From positions 1 to 40,979 of the forward strand of contig CAYWOS010000017.1 in assembly GCA_964459985.1 (NCBI GenBank): a stretch of DNA of 40,979 nt. The letters run 5' to 3'. This DNA comes from CAYWOS01 sp964459985 (GTDB taxonomy: Bacteria > Bacillota > Clostridia > Christensenellales > Aristaeellaceae). This document shows positions 1 to 8,508 of this stretch, one piece after another; the first letter of the stretch is position 1, and every line of letters begins with the position of its first letter. The notes under the pieces are model-generated. The model was given only the letters and a program-made list of their open reading frames with translations, did no database searches and was not told where the DNA came from. Both the position numbers and the translations under genes were made by a program.

Positions 1-1983
1 GTGCTGCCCAACCTGACGGACCGTCAGTATACGGATTTTTACAGCAGCTTCCGCTATTTCGCCGAATCGCTTGGCTACCGCACGGCGCTGTACCTGAACG
101 ACGGCAACGCCCGACGGGAGGAGGCGCTGGCGACGGAGATCAAATACACGCAGCCCGCCGGGGTCGCCGTCATCAGCGCGCTGAACGGCGCGAGCGACCC
201 GTATATGCAGATCGGTTTCCAAAAGAACGAAGTCCTGTTCGTCGAACAGCGTCCGTTTTTCGATTATGATTACATCGGCTTCGATTACCGCAGGATCGGG
301 CGCGAAATGGGCAAAAAAGCCGCCGCCTACGCCAACGCCGCGCTGATCACCGAGGGCGCGGAGAGCTATGTCACGCAGGAGATCAAAACGGGCTTTCTCA
401 GCGCGTCGGGCTTTTGCCGCGTTCAGCAGTATGAAAAGCATTCCATCAACAGCGCTTCCCTGTCGCTGGACATCCTCTCCGCGCAGCCCGCGCCGGAGGC
501 GGTGTTTTTCGTCATTCTCAACCACGCCGATATGCTCCGGCACGTCCACGGCGCGTTCTTCGGCGATCGCCGGCCGGACATTTTCACCCTTTCCCCCCTG
601 TTCACCATTCCGGAAAACGACTACAATAAATACGAGCTGAACTACCGTCTGCTCGGACGCACGGCGGCGGAGCGGCTGATCAAGCGCATCACGAGCCGGA
701 CGTTCACGACGCCGGAAGCGCATATCCTGCCCGATTCCGGGTTTCGCGTATGGATTCCCACGCCCGCGCCGGAAAGCGGGGAATTGACCATGATGACGCT
801 GGACAGCCCCACCGCCTCCATTGTCAAAAACATGGCGCGCATGTACACCAAAAACACGGGCGTGCCGATCCACATCTCCGTTTTCCCGTACGACGGCACG
901 CATGAATTGCTGACCCATCTGTCGGACGAGACTTCATTTGACATCATCCGTCTGGACGCGACATGGATGAGCCGTTTCGCGCCGGATATTTTCGAGCCGC
1001 TGACCAACCTCGACCCGAACGTGCAGGCGCTGGGCGAGGAGTTTCTGCCCGGGCTTCTGAAACGGTACGGCGGCTTGTCCCAAACGCTGTACGCGCTGCC
1101 CGAAACGCCGAGCAATCAAATGCTCTTCTATCGGCGCGATCTGTTTGAAAACGCCACCATCCGCAGGCTGTATCAGGAAAGCGCGCGCGAAACGCTCCGC
1201 CCGCCGCAGAGTTTCTCGGAGTTCAACCGCATCGCCGCCTTTTTCACGCGCAGGCTGAACCCGCAATCGCCCGTCCGTTACGGCTCCACGCTGACGATGG
1301 GAAATACGGGCGTCGCGGCGACGGAGTTCCTGACGCGGTATTTCGCGCTGACCGACGATCTGTTCGACGAAAACGACCGCATCCTGCTCTCCTCCGCCAA
1401 CGGCGTTCAGGCGCTGTCCGAGCTCGTCCAAAGCGGCGGGTACGCCAGCCCCGGCTACGGCGCGTGGTGGCGCGACACCGCGCGCGCGTTCGCGCAGGGC
1501 GACACCGCCATGACGATCCTGTACAGCAATTACGCCTCCGAAATGCTCAACAAGCAATCCGCCGTCCGGGGAAACATCGGCTACGCGATGGTGCCCGGCG
1601 GCAACCCGATGTACGGCGGCGGCTCCATCGGCGTCTGCCGATACAGCCGGAAAAAAGCGCTGGCCTATCATTTCATTCGCTGGCTGTGCAGCGAAACGGT
1701 CGCGACGGCGATGACGCTTCTGGGATCGGTTTCCCCCTGCCGCGACACTTACCGCAATTATCAGGTGATCGATACCTTCCCGTGGCTGTCCATGTCCGAG
1801 GAATGCTTTGAAAAGACAAACGTCCGCCGTTTCCCGCGCGCCGTTGATTCGCGATTTGACGAGCGGCGCTTCCTGGGCATTCTGGGCATGCAGGTCATCA
1901 ATGCCATGAACCGCAACTGCACGGTGGAGGAAGCGCTGTCCCGGGCGACGGATCTGTACCACGCCAAGACGACCGCGCAATAA
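1..1983 (+). CDS. LacI-type ligand domain fused to family 1 solute-binding domain (5' partial)
   Basis: The frame is open from the first base, so the true start and probably a DNA-binding head lie upstream; the GTG at base 1 is not a convincing start. Residues about 1-235 resemble the periplasmic-binding-protein-like effector domain of LacI-family repressors (FDYDYIGFDYRRIGREMGKK, then RLLGRTAAERLIKRI near the end). Residues about 255-655 resemble an extracellular solute-binding protein family 1 fold (FDIIRLDATWMSRFAPD, ALPETPSNQMLFYRRDLF, then FAQGDTAMTILYSNYA). No signal peptide or lipobox precedes the second domain, so the protein is probably cytoplasmic and senses a sugar or oligosaccharide. 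The domain calls are by recognition of family patterns. A two-ligand transcription regulator is an inference that depends on the missing N-terminus. Confidence 0.7.
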   Translation: MLPNLTDRQYTDFYSSFRYFAESLGYRTALYLNDGNARREEALATEIKYTQPAGVAVISALNGASDPYMQIGFQKNEVLFVEQRPFFDYDYIGFDYRRIGREMGKKAAAYANAALITEGAESYVTQEIKTGFLSASGFCRVQQYEKHSINSASLSLDILSAQPAPEAVFFVILNHADMLRHVHGAFFGDRRPDIFTLSPLFTIPENDYNKYELNYRLLGRTAAERLIKRITSRTFTTPEAHILPDSGFRVWIPTPAPESGELTMMTLDSPTASIVKNMARMYTKNTGVPIHISVFPYDGTHELLTHLSDETSFDIIRLDATWMSRFAPDIFEPLTNLDPNVQALGEEFLPGLLKRYGGLSQTLYALPETPSNQMLFYRRDLFENATIRRLYQESARETLRPPQSFSEFNRIAAFFTRRLNPQSPVRYGSTLTMGNTGVAATEFLTRYFALTDDLFDENDRILLSSANGVQALSELVQSGGYASPGYGAWWRDTARAFAQGDTAMTILYSNYASEMLNKQSAVRGNIGYAMVPGGNPMYGGGSIGVCRYSRKKALAYHFIRWLCSETVATAMTLLGSVSPCRDTYRNYQVIDTFPWLSMSEECFEKTNVRRFPRAVDSRFDERRFLGILGMQVINAMNRNCTVEEALSRATDLYHAKTTAQ

Positions 1984-2049
1984 TCAGCGCTTTCCCGGGC
2001 GGAAGATCCATACCGCGCAAAACACACGCGCAATAAATACCGAAAACCC

Positions 2050-2078
2050 TTGAAAACGGCGCGCGAATCATGTATGAT
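2050..2078 (+). promoter_or_regulatory. Promoter of the IMP cyclohydrolase gene
   Basis: TTGAAA (2050-2055), a 17-bp spacer and TATGAT (2073-2078) give a near-consensus SigA promoter about 78 bp before the next start codon. The rest of the 172-bp gap (1984-2155) shows no clear terminator for the upstream gene. It ends in a strong AAAGGAGG ribosome-binding site. Confidence 0.65.
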
Positions 2079-2155
2079 AGAGGCGGACGCATGAAAACCG
2101 CAAACGACGCGAGCGCGCCGTTTCCATATCCGCATCGGGCAAAGGAGGTCGCCTC

Positions 2156-2887
2156 ATGGATTCGCTGTATGACGCCGCGCGCCGCTCGTCCTACCCCGGA
2201 CGCGGGATCATCATCGGCAGGACGGAGGACGGCGAGAAAGCGCTGATCGCCTATTTCATCATGGGGCGAAGCGAAAACAGCCGCAACCGCGTGTTCGTCG
2301 CGCTGGACGACGATCTCAAAACGCAGGCGTTCGACGAAAGCCTCGTTCAGGACCCCTCGCTGATCATCTATTCGCCCGTGCGCGCGCTGGGCGAGGACAT
2401 CATCGTTTCCAACGGCAACCAGACCGACACCATCCACAACTACCTCAAGCGCAAGGAGGGCTGCGGGCTGCCCACGCGCGCGCTGTTCCCCATGGCGCTG
2501 GAAAACCGCGAGTTCGAGCCGGACCCGCCGCACTACACGCCGCGCATTTCGGCGCTCGTCACGCTGCACGGCGGCGCCATGCGGTATTCCATGCACATCA
2601 TCAAATCGGACGACGGCGATCCCTGCCAGAACCTGCGCTTCACCTACGCCTACGACGCGCCGCCCGCCGGCGAGGGGCGCTTTATCCATACCTATTCGGG
2701 CGACGGCAATCCCCTGCCCTCTTTCTGCGGCGAGCCGGAAAAGGTCGCCGTCCGGGGCGGCATCGACGATATCGCCGACGCGCTCTGGCGGGGGCTGGAC
2801 GAAAACAACAAAATCTCGCTGTTCGTTCGGCTGATCGGCATCCAATCGCGCGAATCGGCCACGCGAATCATCAATAAACATCAATAA
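2156..2887 (+). CDS. purO: IMP cyclohydrolase, PurO type
   Basis: This 243-residue protein matches the IMP_cyclohyd (PurO) family, which closes FAICAR to IMP in the last step of purine synthesis. Supporting segments are the N-terminal YPGRGIIIGRTEDG, the central IIYSPVRALGEDIIVSNGNQ, and TPRISALVTL followed by SFCGEPEKV near the C-terminus. The length is normal for the family. The ATG has a near-perfect AAAGGAGG Shine-Dalgarno sequence 7 nt upstream. No other purine gene lies nearby, so its genetic context is isolated. In many Clostridia a PurO-like protein accompanies a stand-alone AICAR formyltransferase instead of bifunctional PurH. Whether that holds here cannot be seen in this window. 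Confidence 0.82.
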   Translation: MDSLYDAARRSSYPGRGIIIGRTEDGEKALIAYFIMGRSENSRNRVFVALDDDLKTQAFDESLVQDPSLIIYSPVRALGEDIIVSNGNQTDTIHNYLKRKEGCGLPTRALFPMALENREFEPDPPHYTPRISALVTLHGGAMRYSMHIIKSDDGDPCQNLRFTYAYDAPPAGEGRFIHTYSGDGNPLPSFCGEPEKVAVRGGIDDIADALWRGLDENNKISLFVRLIGIQSRESATRIINKHQ

Positions 2888-2999
2888 AACAACCGCCAAA
2901 CGATCATGCCGGGGACGCCGCCGAACGCGCGCGTCCTTTTTCGTATAATGCGCAAACCGCGCCGCCATACTGAAAACAAATCATCATCGGAGGCGGCGT

Positions 3000-4532
3000 A
3001 TGGGCGAAACGGCATGGCTTCCCGTCGAGGAACAGACGCTCGGGCGAATATTCACCGAAAGCCTGTCGCTTTTGCGCGAGGCGGCGAACGCCGAGGAAAG
3101 CAACGATATCATCACGCACGAGTTTCTGACAATGGGCAAAAGCGCCGCCGTGATGTACGTGGACGGTCTGGCGGACGACGAAAAGATCCAGCGATTTATT
3201 CTCGAGCCGTGCATACTGGCGCAAAAGCCAAGCGGCGTCGATATGAAGATGCATCTGCTGCGCTCGGTGCTGCCGCTTTCCTCGGCGGTGCCGACGACCT
3301 CGCTGACCGCGGCGATCACGGCGATCCTGACGGGCAACGCGCTGCTGGTGGTGGACGGCGTGGAGGGCGCGTTCAACATCGACGTCAAGGGATTTGAAAA
3401 GCGCTCGCCATCCCAGCCGATCAACGAAACGGTCATCAACGGCCCGCAGGTAGCCTTCACCGAAACGCTGCGCGACAACGTGGCGCTGCTGCGAAGGTAT
3501 CTGTGCACGCCGGCGCTGATCAGCCATGAAATCGCCGTGGGCAACAAAATCCCCAAGCGCGTGTCGGTTTTGTACATGGACGGGCTGGCGCGTCAGGAGG
3601 TCGTGGACGAGGTCAAGCGGCGCGTCGCGGGCTGCAACGTCGATCATGTGGGCAGCATGGGCGCGCTGGAACAGCTCATCGAGGACAAGCCGTATTCCAT
3701 GCTGCCGCAGGCGCTGTACACCGAGCGCCCCGACCGCGCGGTGAGCTTTCTGATGGAGGGACAGGTTCTCCTGATGCTCGAGGGCGCGCCCGCCGTGCTC
3801 GCCATGCCCGTCGGGCTGATTCAGCTATTCCACGCGCCGGACGATACATCGCTGCGCTGGCAGTACGGCACGTTTTTGCGTCTTTTGCGCATCGTGGGCG
3901 TTATTATCTCCATGCTCATGCCCGGGCAGTTCATCGCGCTGACGCTGTTCCATCCCGAAGGCATCTCTTTGGCACTGCTCACCTCGGTCATCGAAACGCA
4001 GTCGCGCGTGCCGCTCTCGCTGTTCACTTCGCTCATTATGATGTTGCTCGCCTTCGCGCTCATCAACGAGGCGGGCACGCGCGTGCCGGGCAAGGTGGGC
4101 GGCAGTCTGTCCATCGTAAGCGGGCTGGTGCTCGGGCAGGCGGCGGTCGACGCCGATCTGTTCGGTCCCCTGCTCATCATCGTGGTGGCGATGGCGGGGC
4201 TGGGCATTTACGCCGCGCCGAATTATTCGTTTATGCTTTCGCTGCGCATCACGCAATTGCTGCTCGTCGTCATGGCGGGCATCGACGGCTACGTCGGGCT
4301 GATGATCGGCGCGTTCGTGCTGATCATGCGTCTGGCGGGGCTGACCAGCCTGCGCTTCCCCTACGCCGCGCCCTACGCGCCCGAGCGCCCGTCCAATCCC
4401 GATCTCATGACGCGCATGCCCATCTGGCGGCAGCGCCTGCGCGGGTTCGTGGGCAATCCGCAGCATATGGACCGCTCGCTCGGCCGGATGCGTGCGTGGG
4501 AAAAGGCGATCGATAAGGAGAAAGACGACTGA
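3000..4532 (+). CDS. gerAA: Spore germination receptor subunit A (GerA family)
   Basis: This 510-residue protein has the GerA-family layout: a hydrophilic N-terminal half with two similar subdomains, each containing VMYVDGL or VLYMDGL, then a membrane half of several helices (GVIISMLMPGQFIALTLFHP; SLFTSLIMMLLAFALINEAG) and a short basic cytoplasmic tail. It forms the germinant-sensing complex in the spore inner membrane with the next two gene products. The ATG follows GGAGG with 5 nt spacing. A TATAAT at 2944-2949 lies upstream, but no convincing -35 pairs with it. Ger operons are usually transcribed in the forespore under SigG, and I could not identify a clear SigG site. The ligand cannot be predicted. 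Confidence 0.95.
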   Translation: MGETAWLPVEEQTLGRIFTESLSLLREAANAEESNDIITHEFLTMGKSAAVMYVDGLADDEKIQRFILEPCILAQKPSGVDMKMHLLRSVLPLSSAVPTTSLTAAITAILTGNALLVVDGVEGAFNIDVKGFEKRSPSQPINETVINGPQVAFTETLRDNVALLRRYLCTPALISHEIAVGNKIPKRVSVLYMDGLARQEVVDEVKRRVAGCNVDHVGSMGALEQLIEDKPYSMLPQALYTERPDRAVSFLMEGQVLLMLEGAPAVLAMPVGLIQLFHAPDDTSLRWQYGTFLRLLRIVGVIISMLMPGQFIALTLFHPEGISLALLTSVIETQSRVPLSLFTSLIMMLLAFALINEAGTRVPGKVGGSLSIVSGLVLGQAAVDADLFGPLLIIVVAMAGLGIYAAPNYSFMLSLRITQLLLVVMAGIDGYVGLMIGAFVLIMRLAGLTSLRFPYAAPYAPERPSNPDLMTRMPIWRQRLRGFVGNPQHMDRSLGRMRAWEKAIDKEKDD

Positions 4533-4534
4533 CC

Positions 4535-5665
4535 ATGCGAACGACCACGCATATCCACTCGGAAAACGCGCTGCGCGCGCAGCGGGCAAACGCTTTCATG
4601 CGCGATCAGTTCAAGCTGTGCGGGATGACGCTGTACGCGCAATTGGCGCTCGGAACGGCGCTGTTCCTCTTCCGCCGGACATCGACGCCGTCCTATATGG
4701 CGGTGCTTCTGACGCTGCCCGTCGTGCTCGGGTTGGTTGCGTTCTCCAACGCGCTCTCCAACGCCGCAAAGCCCGGCGTCGGCGTGTTCAGGTCATTCCT
4801 GCCGCCCGCTCTGGCGTCGGCGGGGTCCGTTCTGCTCGCGCTGTCGCTGTTCATCGACGCGCAGATCGTCCTGTACTGCTTTTGCGCCATCGTCACGCAC
4901 ATTCTGCCGCAGTCGAGCCTGCTCCGCATCAGCGTGACGCTGGCGCTCGCCGTGCCGCTCGCCATCCGCCACGGCGACGAAAGCGCGCTGGGACGCGTAG
5001 CGGGTTTTTCGGGGCTGATCCTGATCGCCGTCATCCTGCTCACCATCGTTACGGCGCTGCCCTTCGGCGATTTCGGGCATATGTTTCCCCTGTTCGGGAA
5101 AGGCGTCGACACCGTGCTGACGGGGTTTATGTGGCTGGCGGGCGCGGCGTCCTGCGCCGCCGTGCCGTATCTTCTCCCCACCAACCGCAAGTCGCTCGAT
5201 ATGCTGACCGACAACAAAAAGCCCCGTCTGGTCGCCGTCATGTTTGCCGTGATCGCCGCCTCGCTCTCGGCGCTCATGCGCGCGTTTCTGCTGCCGTACT
5301 ACGCGCTGTCGCGCCCCGAAACGCTCGGCACGCAGATCATGATCATGCCCGAAGTCAGCCCGTCGATCATCGGCTGGTCGATGTACGTGACGGTGCTCGT
5401 GCTGCTGCTGGTCATCGTGTTCGCCGCCGCCGTGACCGCGTGCTCGGCGTTTTTGCGCGACGCGTTTGGCAAACGCAACGTGAAATCAACGCTCACGCCC
5501 TTTCTGATCGCGCTCGCCGCCGTGCCGCTCGCCGCGCTCAACCTGAAAAACGGACGGACTGCGATCATCATGATCGCGCCGTACCGCCTCGCGCTGACGC
5601 TGCTCCCGCTCCTCGCCGCCGGCGCATCCGCGCTGATCGGAAAGAAAGGGGGGCGAAGGTCATGA
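4535..5665 (+). CDS. gerAB: Spore germination permease subunit (GerAB family)
   Basis: This 376-residue, almost wholly hydrophobic protein belongs to the endospore germination permease family, an APC-superfamily fold of about ten membrane helices. The GerAB subunit typically carries the amino-acid or germinant-binding pocket. It starts 2 bp after the gerAA stop. Its ribosome-binding site, AAGGAG, lies inside the end of gerAA. Its own stop overlaps the gerAC start by 4 bp (ATGA). The N-terminus has an unusually long polar lead of about 25 residues before the first helix, a little longer than typical family members. An internal start around residue 22 or 30 is therefore possible. Confidence 0.93.
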   Translation: MRTTTHIHSENALRAQRANAFMRDQFKLCGMTLYAQLALGTALFLFRRTSTPSYMAVLLTLPVVLGLVAFSNALSNAAKPGVGVFRSFLPPALASAGSVLLALSLFIDAQIVLYCFCAIVTHILPQSSLLRISVTLALAVPLAIRHGDESALGRVAGFSGLILIAVILLTIVTALPFGDFGHMFPLFGKGVDTVLTGFMWLAGAASCAAVPYLLPTNRKSLDMLTDNKKPRLVAVMFAVIAASLSALMRAFLLPYYALSRPETLGTQIMIMPEVSPSIIGWSMYVTVLVLLLVIVFAAAVTACSAFLRDAFGKRNVKSTLTPFLIALAAVPLAALNLKNGRTAIIMIAPYRLALTLLPLLAAGASALIGKKGGRRS

Positions 5666-6816
5666 AACGCCGCGCGACGGCGCTGCTTGTGCTCCTGATC
5701 GCGCTCACGCTTTCGGGCTGCGGCAAGCAAGGGCTGGAAAACCAACTGCTGGTCATCATTCTGGGCGTCGATCAAAACGAAAGCGACGTGAAAATCACCG
5801 TCAAAGCGCCGAGCAACGCTTCCTCCGAGTCCTCTTCCTCCTCGTCCTCGCAGTCCGCCGAGCAGGGCGGCGATCAAAAGGGATATCTCATGCTCGAGGC
5901 GACGGGCAAGGATTTCGTCGAGGCGATGTCGGTGCTCAACGCCGCCACGCCGCGCACGCTCAATTTCAGCCAGACGCGCGAAATCGTGATCGGCATGAAA
6001 GCGGCGCAGAAGGACGATTTCGGAACGCTCCTCGAATCGATCGTCACGCTCCCGCGCATCCGCGAGCACGCCATGATGCTCATCTGCGAGGGCGAGGCGA
6101 ACAAATTCATCGATTCGCATAAGCCCTATCTGGGCGTGCGCTTGAGCACCTATATCGAAACGTCGCTGGACAATTACGAAAACAAGGGCTTCATTCCCGA
6201 CACCTCGCTGTTCGAGGCGCACAGGGATTTCGCCTACGGGCACGCCGATCCGCTGCTCATCTGCGGCGCGGTGAACGATTTCAAAAACAAGCCCTCCGGG
6301 ACGGACGACCAGCCCGAGGACATCGTGGCGGGCAAGCTGCCGCGCAAGAGCATCAACGCCGTTGAAATGCTCGGCGCGGCGACGACGGACGGCCGCTCGG
6401 TCAGCGGCACGCTCACGGGCTACGAAATGGCGCTGATCAATCTGGCGCTGGGGCATATTCAGGCGCTCGAAATCAATCTGCCGCCGCAATACGTGACCGT
6501 CACGCCGCGCTACGCCGCCACGCTGTCGGTCGATCTGTCGGGCGGGAAAGCCGTTTTATCGGTCGATCTGACGCTGGACGTGAACAAAGCGCCCGGGCGC
6601 GACGTCGATCTTCAGGCGGTCGAAAAGCTCGTGGAAAAGGATCTTAAAAGCGCGATTAAAACCATGCAGCGCCTGCGCTGCGACGGGCTGGGGTTCGGCA
6701 ATATCGCGGTCAGGCAGTTCTACACCCTCGACGACTGGGAACGCGTCAAGTGGCGCGAAACCTACGTTTCCGCCGAGGTCAAGGTCAGCGTCCGCGCGGC
6801 GGTCTCCGAAAAATAG
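5662..6816 (+). CDS. gerAC: Spore germination lipoprotein (Ger(x)C family)
   Basis: This 384-residue Ger(x)C-family lipoprotein is the third subunit of the receptor. The N-terminus is a lipoprotein signal (MKRRATALLVLLIALTLSGC) with the lipidated Cys at position 20. It is followed by the typical LLVIILGVDQ segment and then an unusual Ser-rich stretch (residues about 51-65, seven consecutive Ser) inserted in the first domain. Family landmarks include LNFSQTREIVIG and the C-terminal repeats ending near the last YVSAEVKVSVRA strand. The ATG is fixed by the ATGA overlap with gerAB and by a GGGGGGCGAAGGT-like ribosome-binding site. The frame remains open far upstream, but that part is an out-of-frame reading of gerAB. 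It ends 2 bp from the convergent peptidase gene. Confidence 0.94.
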   Translation: MKRRATALLVLLIALTLSGCGKQGLENQLLVIILGVDQNESDVKITVKAPSNASSESSSSSSSQSAEQGGDQKGYLMLEATGKDFVEAMSVLNAATPRTLNFSQTREIVIGMKAAQKDDFGTLLESIVTLPRIREHAMMLICEGEANKFIDSHKPYLGVRLSTYIETSLDNYENKGFIPDTSLFEAHRDFAYGHADPLLICGAVNDFKNKPSGTDDQPEDIVAGKLPRKSINAVEMLGAATTDGRSVSGTLTGYEMALINLALGHIQALEINLPPQYVTVTPRYAATLSVDLSGGKAVLSVDLTLDVNKAPGRDVDLQAVEKLVEKDLKSAIKTMQRLRCDGLGFGNIAVRQFYTLDDWERVKWRETYVSAEVKVSVRAAVSEK

Positions 6817-6818
6817 GG

Positions 6819-8096
6819 TTACGCCATCAGCATCTGACGGAAAAACGCCGTGCCGCGCAAAAGGTTTTCCACGCTCAACCGCTCGTCGACGCCATGCACG
6901 CGCTTGAGTTCCTCTCTTGGCATCACAAAGGGGCTGAATCGATAAATATACGGGCAAATCGGCTCCATCCGGCGCGCGTCCGATCCGCCGGTGAGCAGGT
7001 ACGGCGCGATCACGGTGCGCGGGAAATGCACCATGATCGCCGTTTTGAGCGCTTCCCACGCCGCGCCCTCGGCCGCCGAATGCGCGGAGGGCTCGTCCAT
7101 TTCCTCAACGGTGACCAGCACGCGCTCGTCGTGTATCACGCGGCCGACGCGCTCGAGCAATTCGCCCGCGCTGTCGCCCGGGATAATCGACGCCTGAAAC
7201 GTGACGCCGGCTTCCTCGCCGCGCAGCGCGTCGCCGCGCATGGCGCTCGCCATCATCTGCGTGCGCGTCAGCGCCCGCCCGTCATGCGTTTTATCCAGCA
7301 CGCGGCAAAGCGGCGCGCGGCACAGCCGCGGATGCGCGGCGGCAAAGCGCATGAGCCCCGTCATTTCATCGCTGACGGCGGCGAGCATCTGCATGGCGGC
7401 GGGGCAGATCACGGGCGTGAAGCGCATTTGCGTCAGCCTTTCAGCGGCGCGCAGCAGTGCCTCCGCCGCGCCCGCGCCCTCCGCCGTCAGGGTAAAGCGC
7501 ATCCTGCCCTTTTCCTGCACGCCGACCAGCGCAATCTCCCGGTCGCAAATCGACGGCAGCGCGGTGATCGATCCGCCCTCGTCCAGCACAAGCGCCGGCG
7601 CGACGCCGCGCGCCGACAGGCGGCGGCAGATCTCCGACATTCCCGTTCCGCGGATCTCCTCGTCCGCCGAGAACGCGAACCACAGATCGCCGCCCGGCCG
7701 CCAGCCCTCGGCAAGCAGCCCCTCGGCGGCGGTCAGCAGCGCCGTCAGATGTCCCTTCATGTCCGCCGCGCCGCGCCCGTACACGAAACCCTCGCGCACG
7801 GCGCCCGAAAACGGCGGGCACGTCCATTGCTCGATTCCCCGGACCGGCGCGACGTCCATGTGTGACAAAAAAACGAGCGGCCGCGCCGCGCCGGCACCGG
7901 GCAGACGGATCAGCAGATTGCGCGTATGAACCGTTTCGCACTCGGCGGCGGCGAAAAAGCGCGGGAAAAGCTCGCGCAGCACGGTATGCATCTGCGTGAA
8001 CACGCCGTCGCCCGCCGTCGACAGCGTCGCCTGCTGCACCAACAAGGACAGCGCCCTCGCCGCCCGCCGTTCCACCGCCGCGCGCTCGCCCGCCAT
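6819..8096 (-). CDS. M20 family metallopeptidase, carboxypeptidase S/PM20D1-like
   Basis: This 425-residue M20 peptidase shows the di-zinc signature: SHMDV (metal ligand H79, catalytic D81), GRGAADMKG (bridging D112) and DEE (catalytic base E146, metal ligand E147). The overall pattern, with PFSG and VYGRGAADMKG, is closest to the carboxypeptidase S/PM20D1 branch acting on peptides or N-acyl amino acids. No signal peptide is seen, so it is probably cytoplasmic. I chose the start at 8096 because GGGAGGGCGT sits just before it. A second ATG 30 bp upstream lies right against a TATAAT, so it would have no room for a leader. Transcription is leftward, divergent from the small pfkA-linked gene and convergent with gerAC. 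Confidence 0.88.
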   Translation of the reverse strand: MAGERAAVERRAARALSLLVQQATLSTAGDGVFTQMHTVLRELFPRFFAAAECETVHTRNLLIRLPGAGAARPLVFLSHMDVAPVRGIEQWTCPPFSGAVREGFVYGRGAADMKGHLTALLTAAEGLLAEGWRPGGDLWFAFSADEEIRGTGMSEICRRLSARGVAPALVLDEGGSITALPSICDREIALVGVQEKGRMRFTLTAEGAGAAEALLRAAERLTQMRFTPVICPAAMQMLAAVSDEMTGLMRFAAAHPRLCRAPLCRVLDKTHDGRALTRTQMMASAMRGDALRGEEAGVTFQASIIPGDSAGELLERVGRVIHDERVLVTVEEMDEPSAHSAAEGAAWEALKTAIMVHFPRTVIAPYLLTGGSDARRMEPICPYIYRFSPFVMPREELKRVHGVDERLSVENLLRGTAFFRQMLMA

Positions 8097-8186
8097 ACGC
8101 CCTCCCGGTTTGTATTTTCTCGTCATATTATACGCTTTTTTCGTCGAAAATCCTGCAAAACTACAAATAATCACAAAACAGGGGAA

Positions 8187-8217
8187 TTGCGTATGGAAAA
8201 ATCCCGCGCCGTATGAT
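8187..8217 (+). promoter_or_regulatory. Probable promoter of the pfkA unit
   Basis: TTGCGT (8187-8192) and TATGAT (8212-8217) are separated by 19 bp, which is long but usable. A TACAAT overlaps at 8217-8222. The 178-bp gap also carries, on the opposite strand at 8122-8127, a TATAAT that probably serves the divergent peptidase gene. Confidence 0.4.
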
Positions 8218-8274
8218 ACAATAGATCGGATTCCGCGCGGCGGGATCGGTATTTGTTTTTCTCGGAGGTACGGC

Positions 8275-8490
8275 GTGTCACAGCGCGGCATGAAAGTCAT
8301 CCACATCGCGCAAAGCGAGCAAGCGGCGCGCGCGATGGTCGATCTTCTGTTGCAGGAAGGCTTTTACGCGAAAACCAGCCCGATCCGCGGCAAAGCGATC
8401 GCCGATCAGAACGACTGCGAGATCAGCGTCGCGGATTCCGAGGCGGCCGAGGCGCAGCAGTGGCTTGCCGAACATAATCTGTTGTATTGA
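8275..8490 (+). CDS. Small conserved protein upstream of pfkA, DUF2007-like
   Basis: This 71-residue protein has one compact alpha/beta pattern: strand MKVIHIA, helix SEQAARAMVDLLLQEG, strand FYAKTSPI, strand CEISVA, helix SEAAEAQQWLAEH. The order resembles small DUF2007 or ferredoxin-like signal-transducing domains, but I cannot name its function. I chose the GTG at 8275 because GGAGG lies 6 nt before it; the later ATG at 8290 is too far from that site. It ends 18 bp before pfkA with no terminator between, so the two are very likely cotranscribed. A small partner or regulator of phosphofructokinase is a guess from position only. Confidence 0.72.
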   Translation: MSQRGMKVIHIAQSEQAARAMVDLLLQEGFYAKTSPIRGKAIADQNDCEISVADSEAAEAQQWLAEHNLLY

Positions 8491-8508
8491 TGGAGTGGAG
8501 TGATTCGA

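Noticed and set aside
934..1980. Long antisense open frame opposite the first gene
   Set aside because: It has Arg/Ala/Gly-rich composition typical of shadow frames in G+C-rich DNA, no ribosome-binding site and no family resemblance. The same applies to many other long antisense frames here.
2944..2949. TATAAT before gerAA as a SigA promoter
   Set aside because: No acceptable -35 lies 16-18 bp upstream, and ger operons are usually read by a forespore sigma; a SigG site was not clear either, so no promoter is called.
4492..5661. Long in-frame extension upstream of gerAC
   Set aside because: It is an Arg/Ala-rich alternative-frame reading of gerAB; the lipoprotein signal and ATGA overlap fix the start at 5662.
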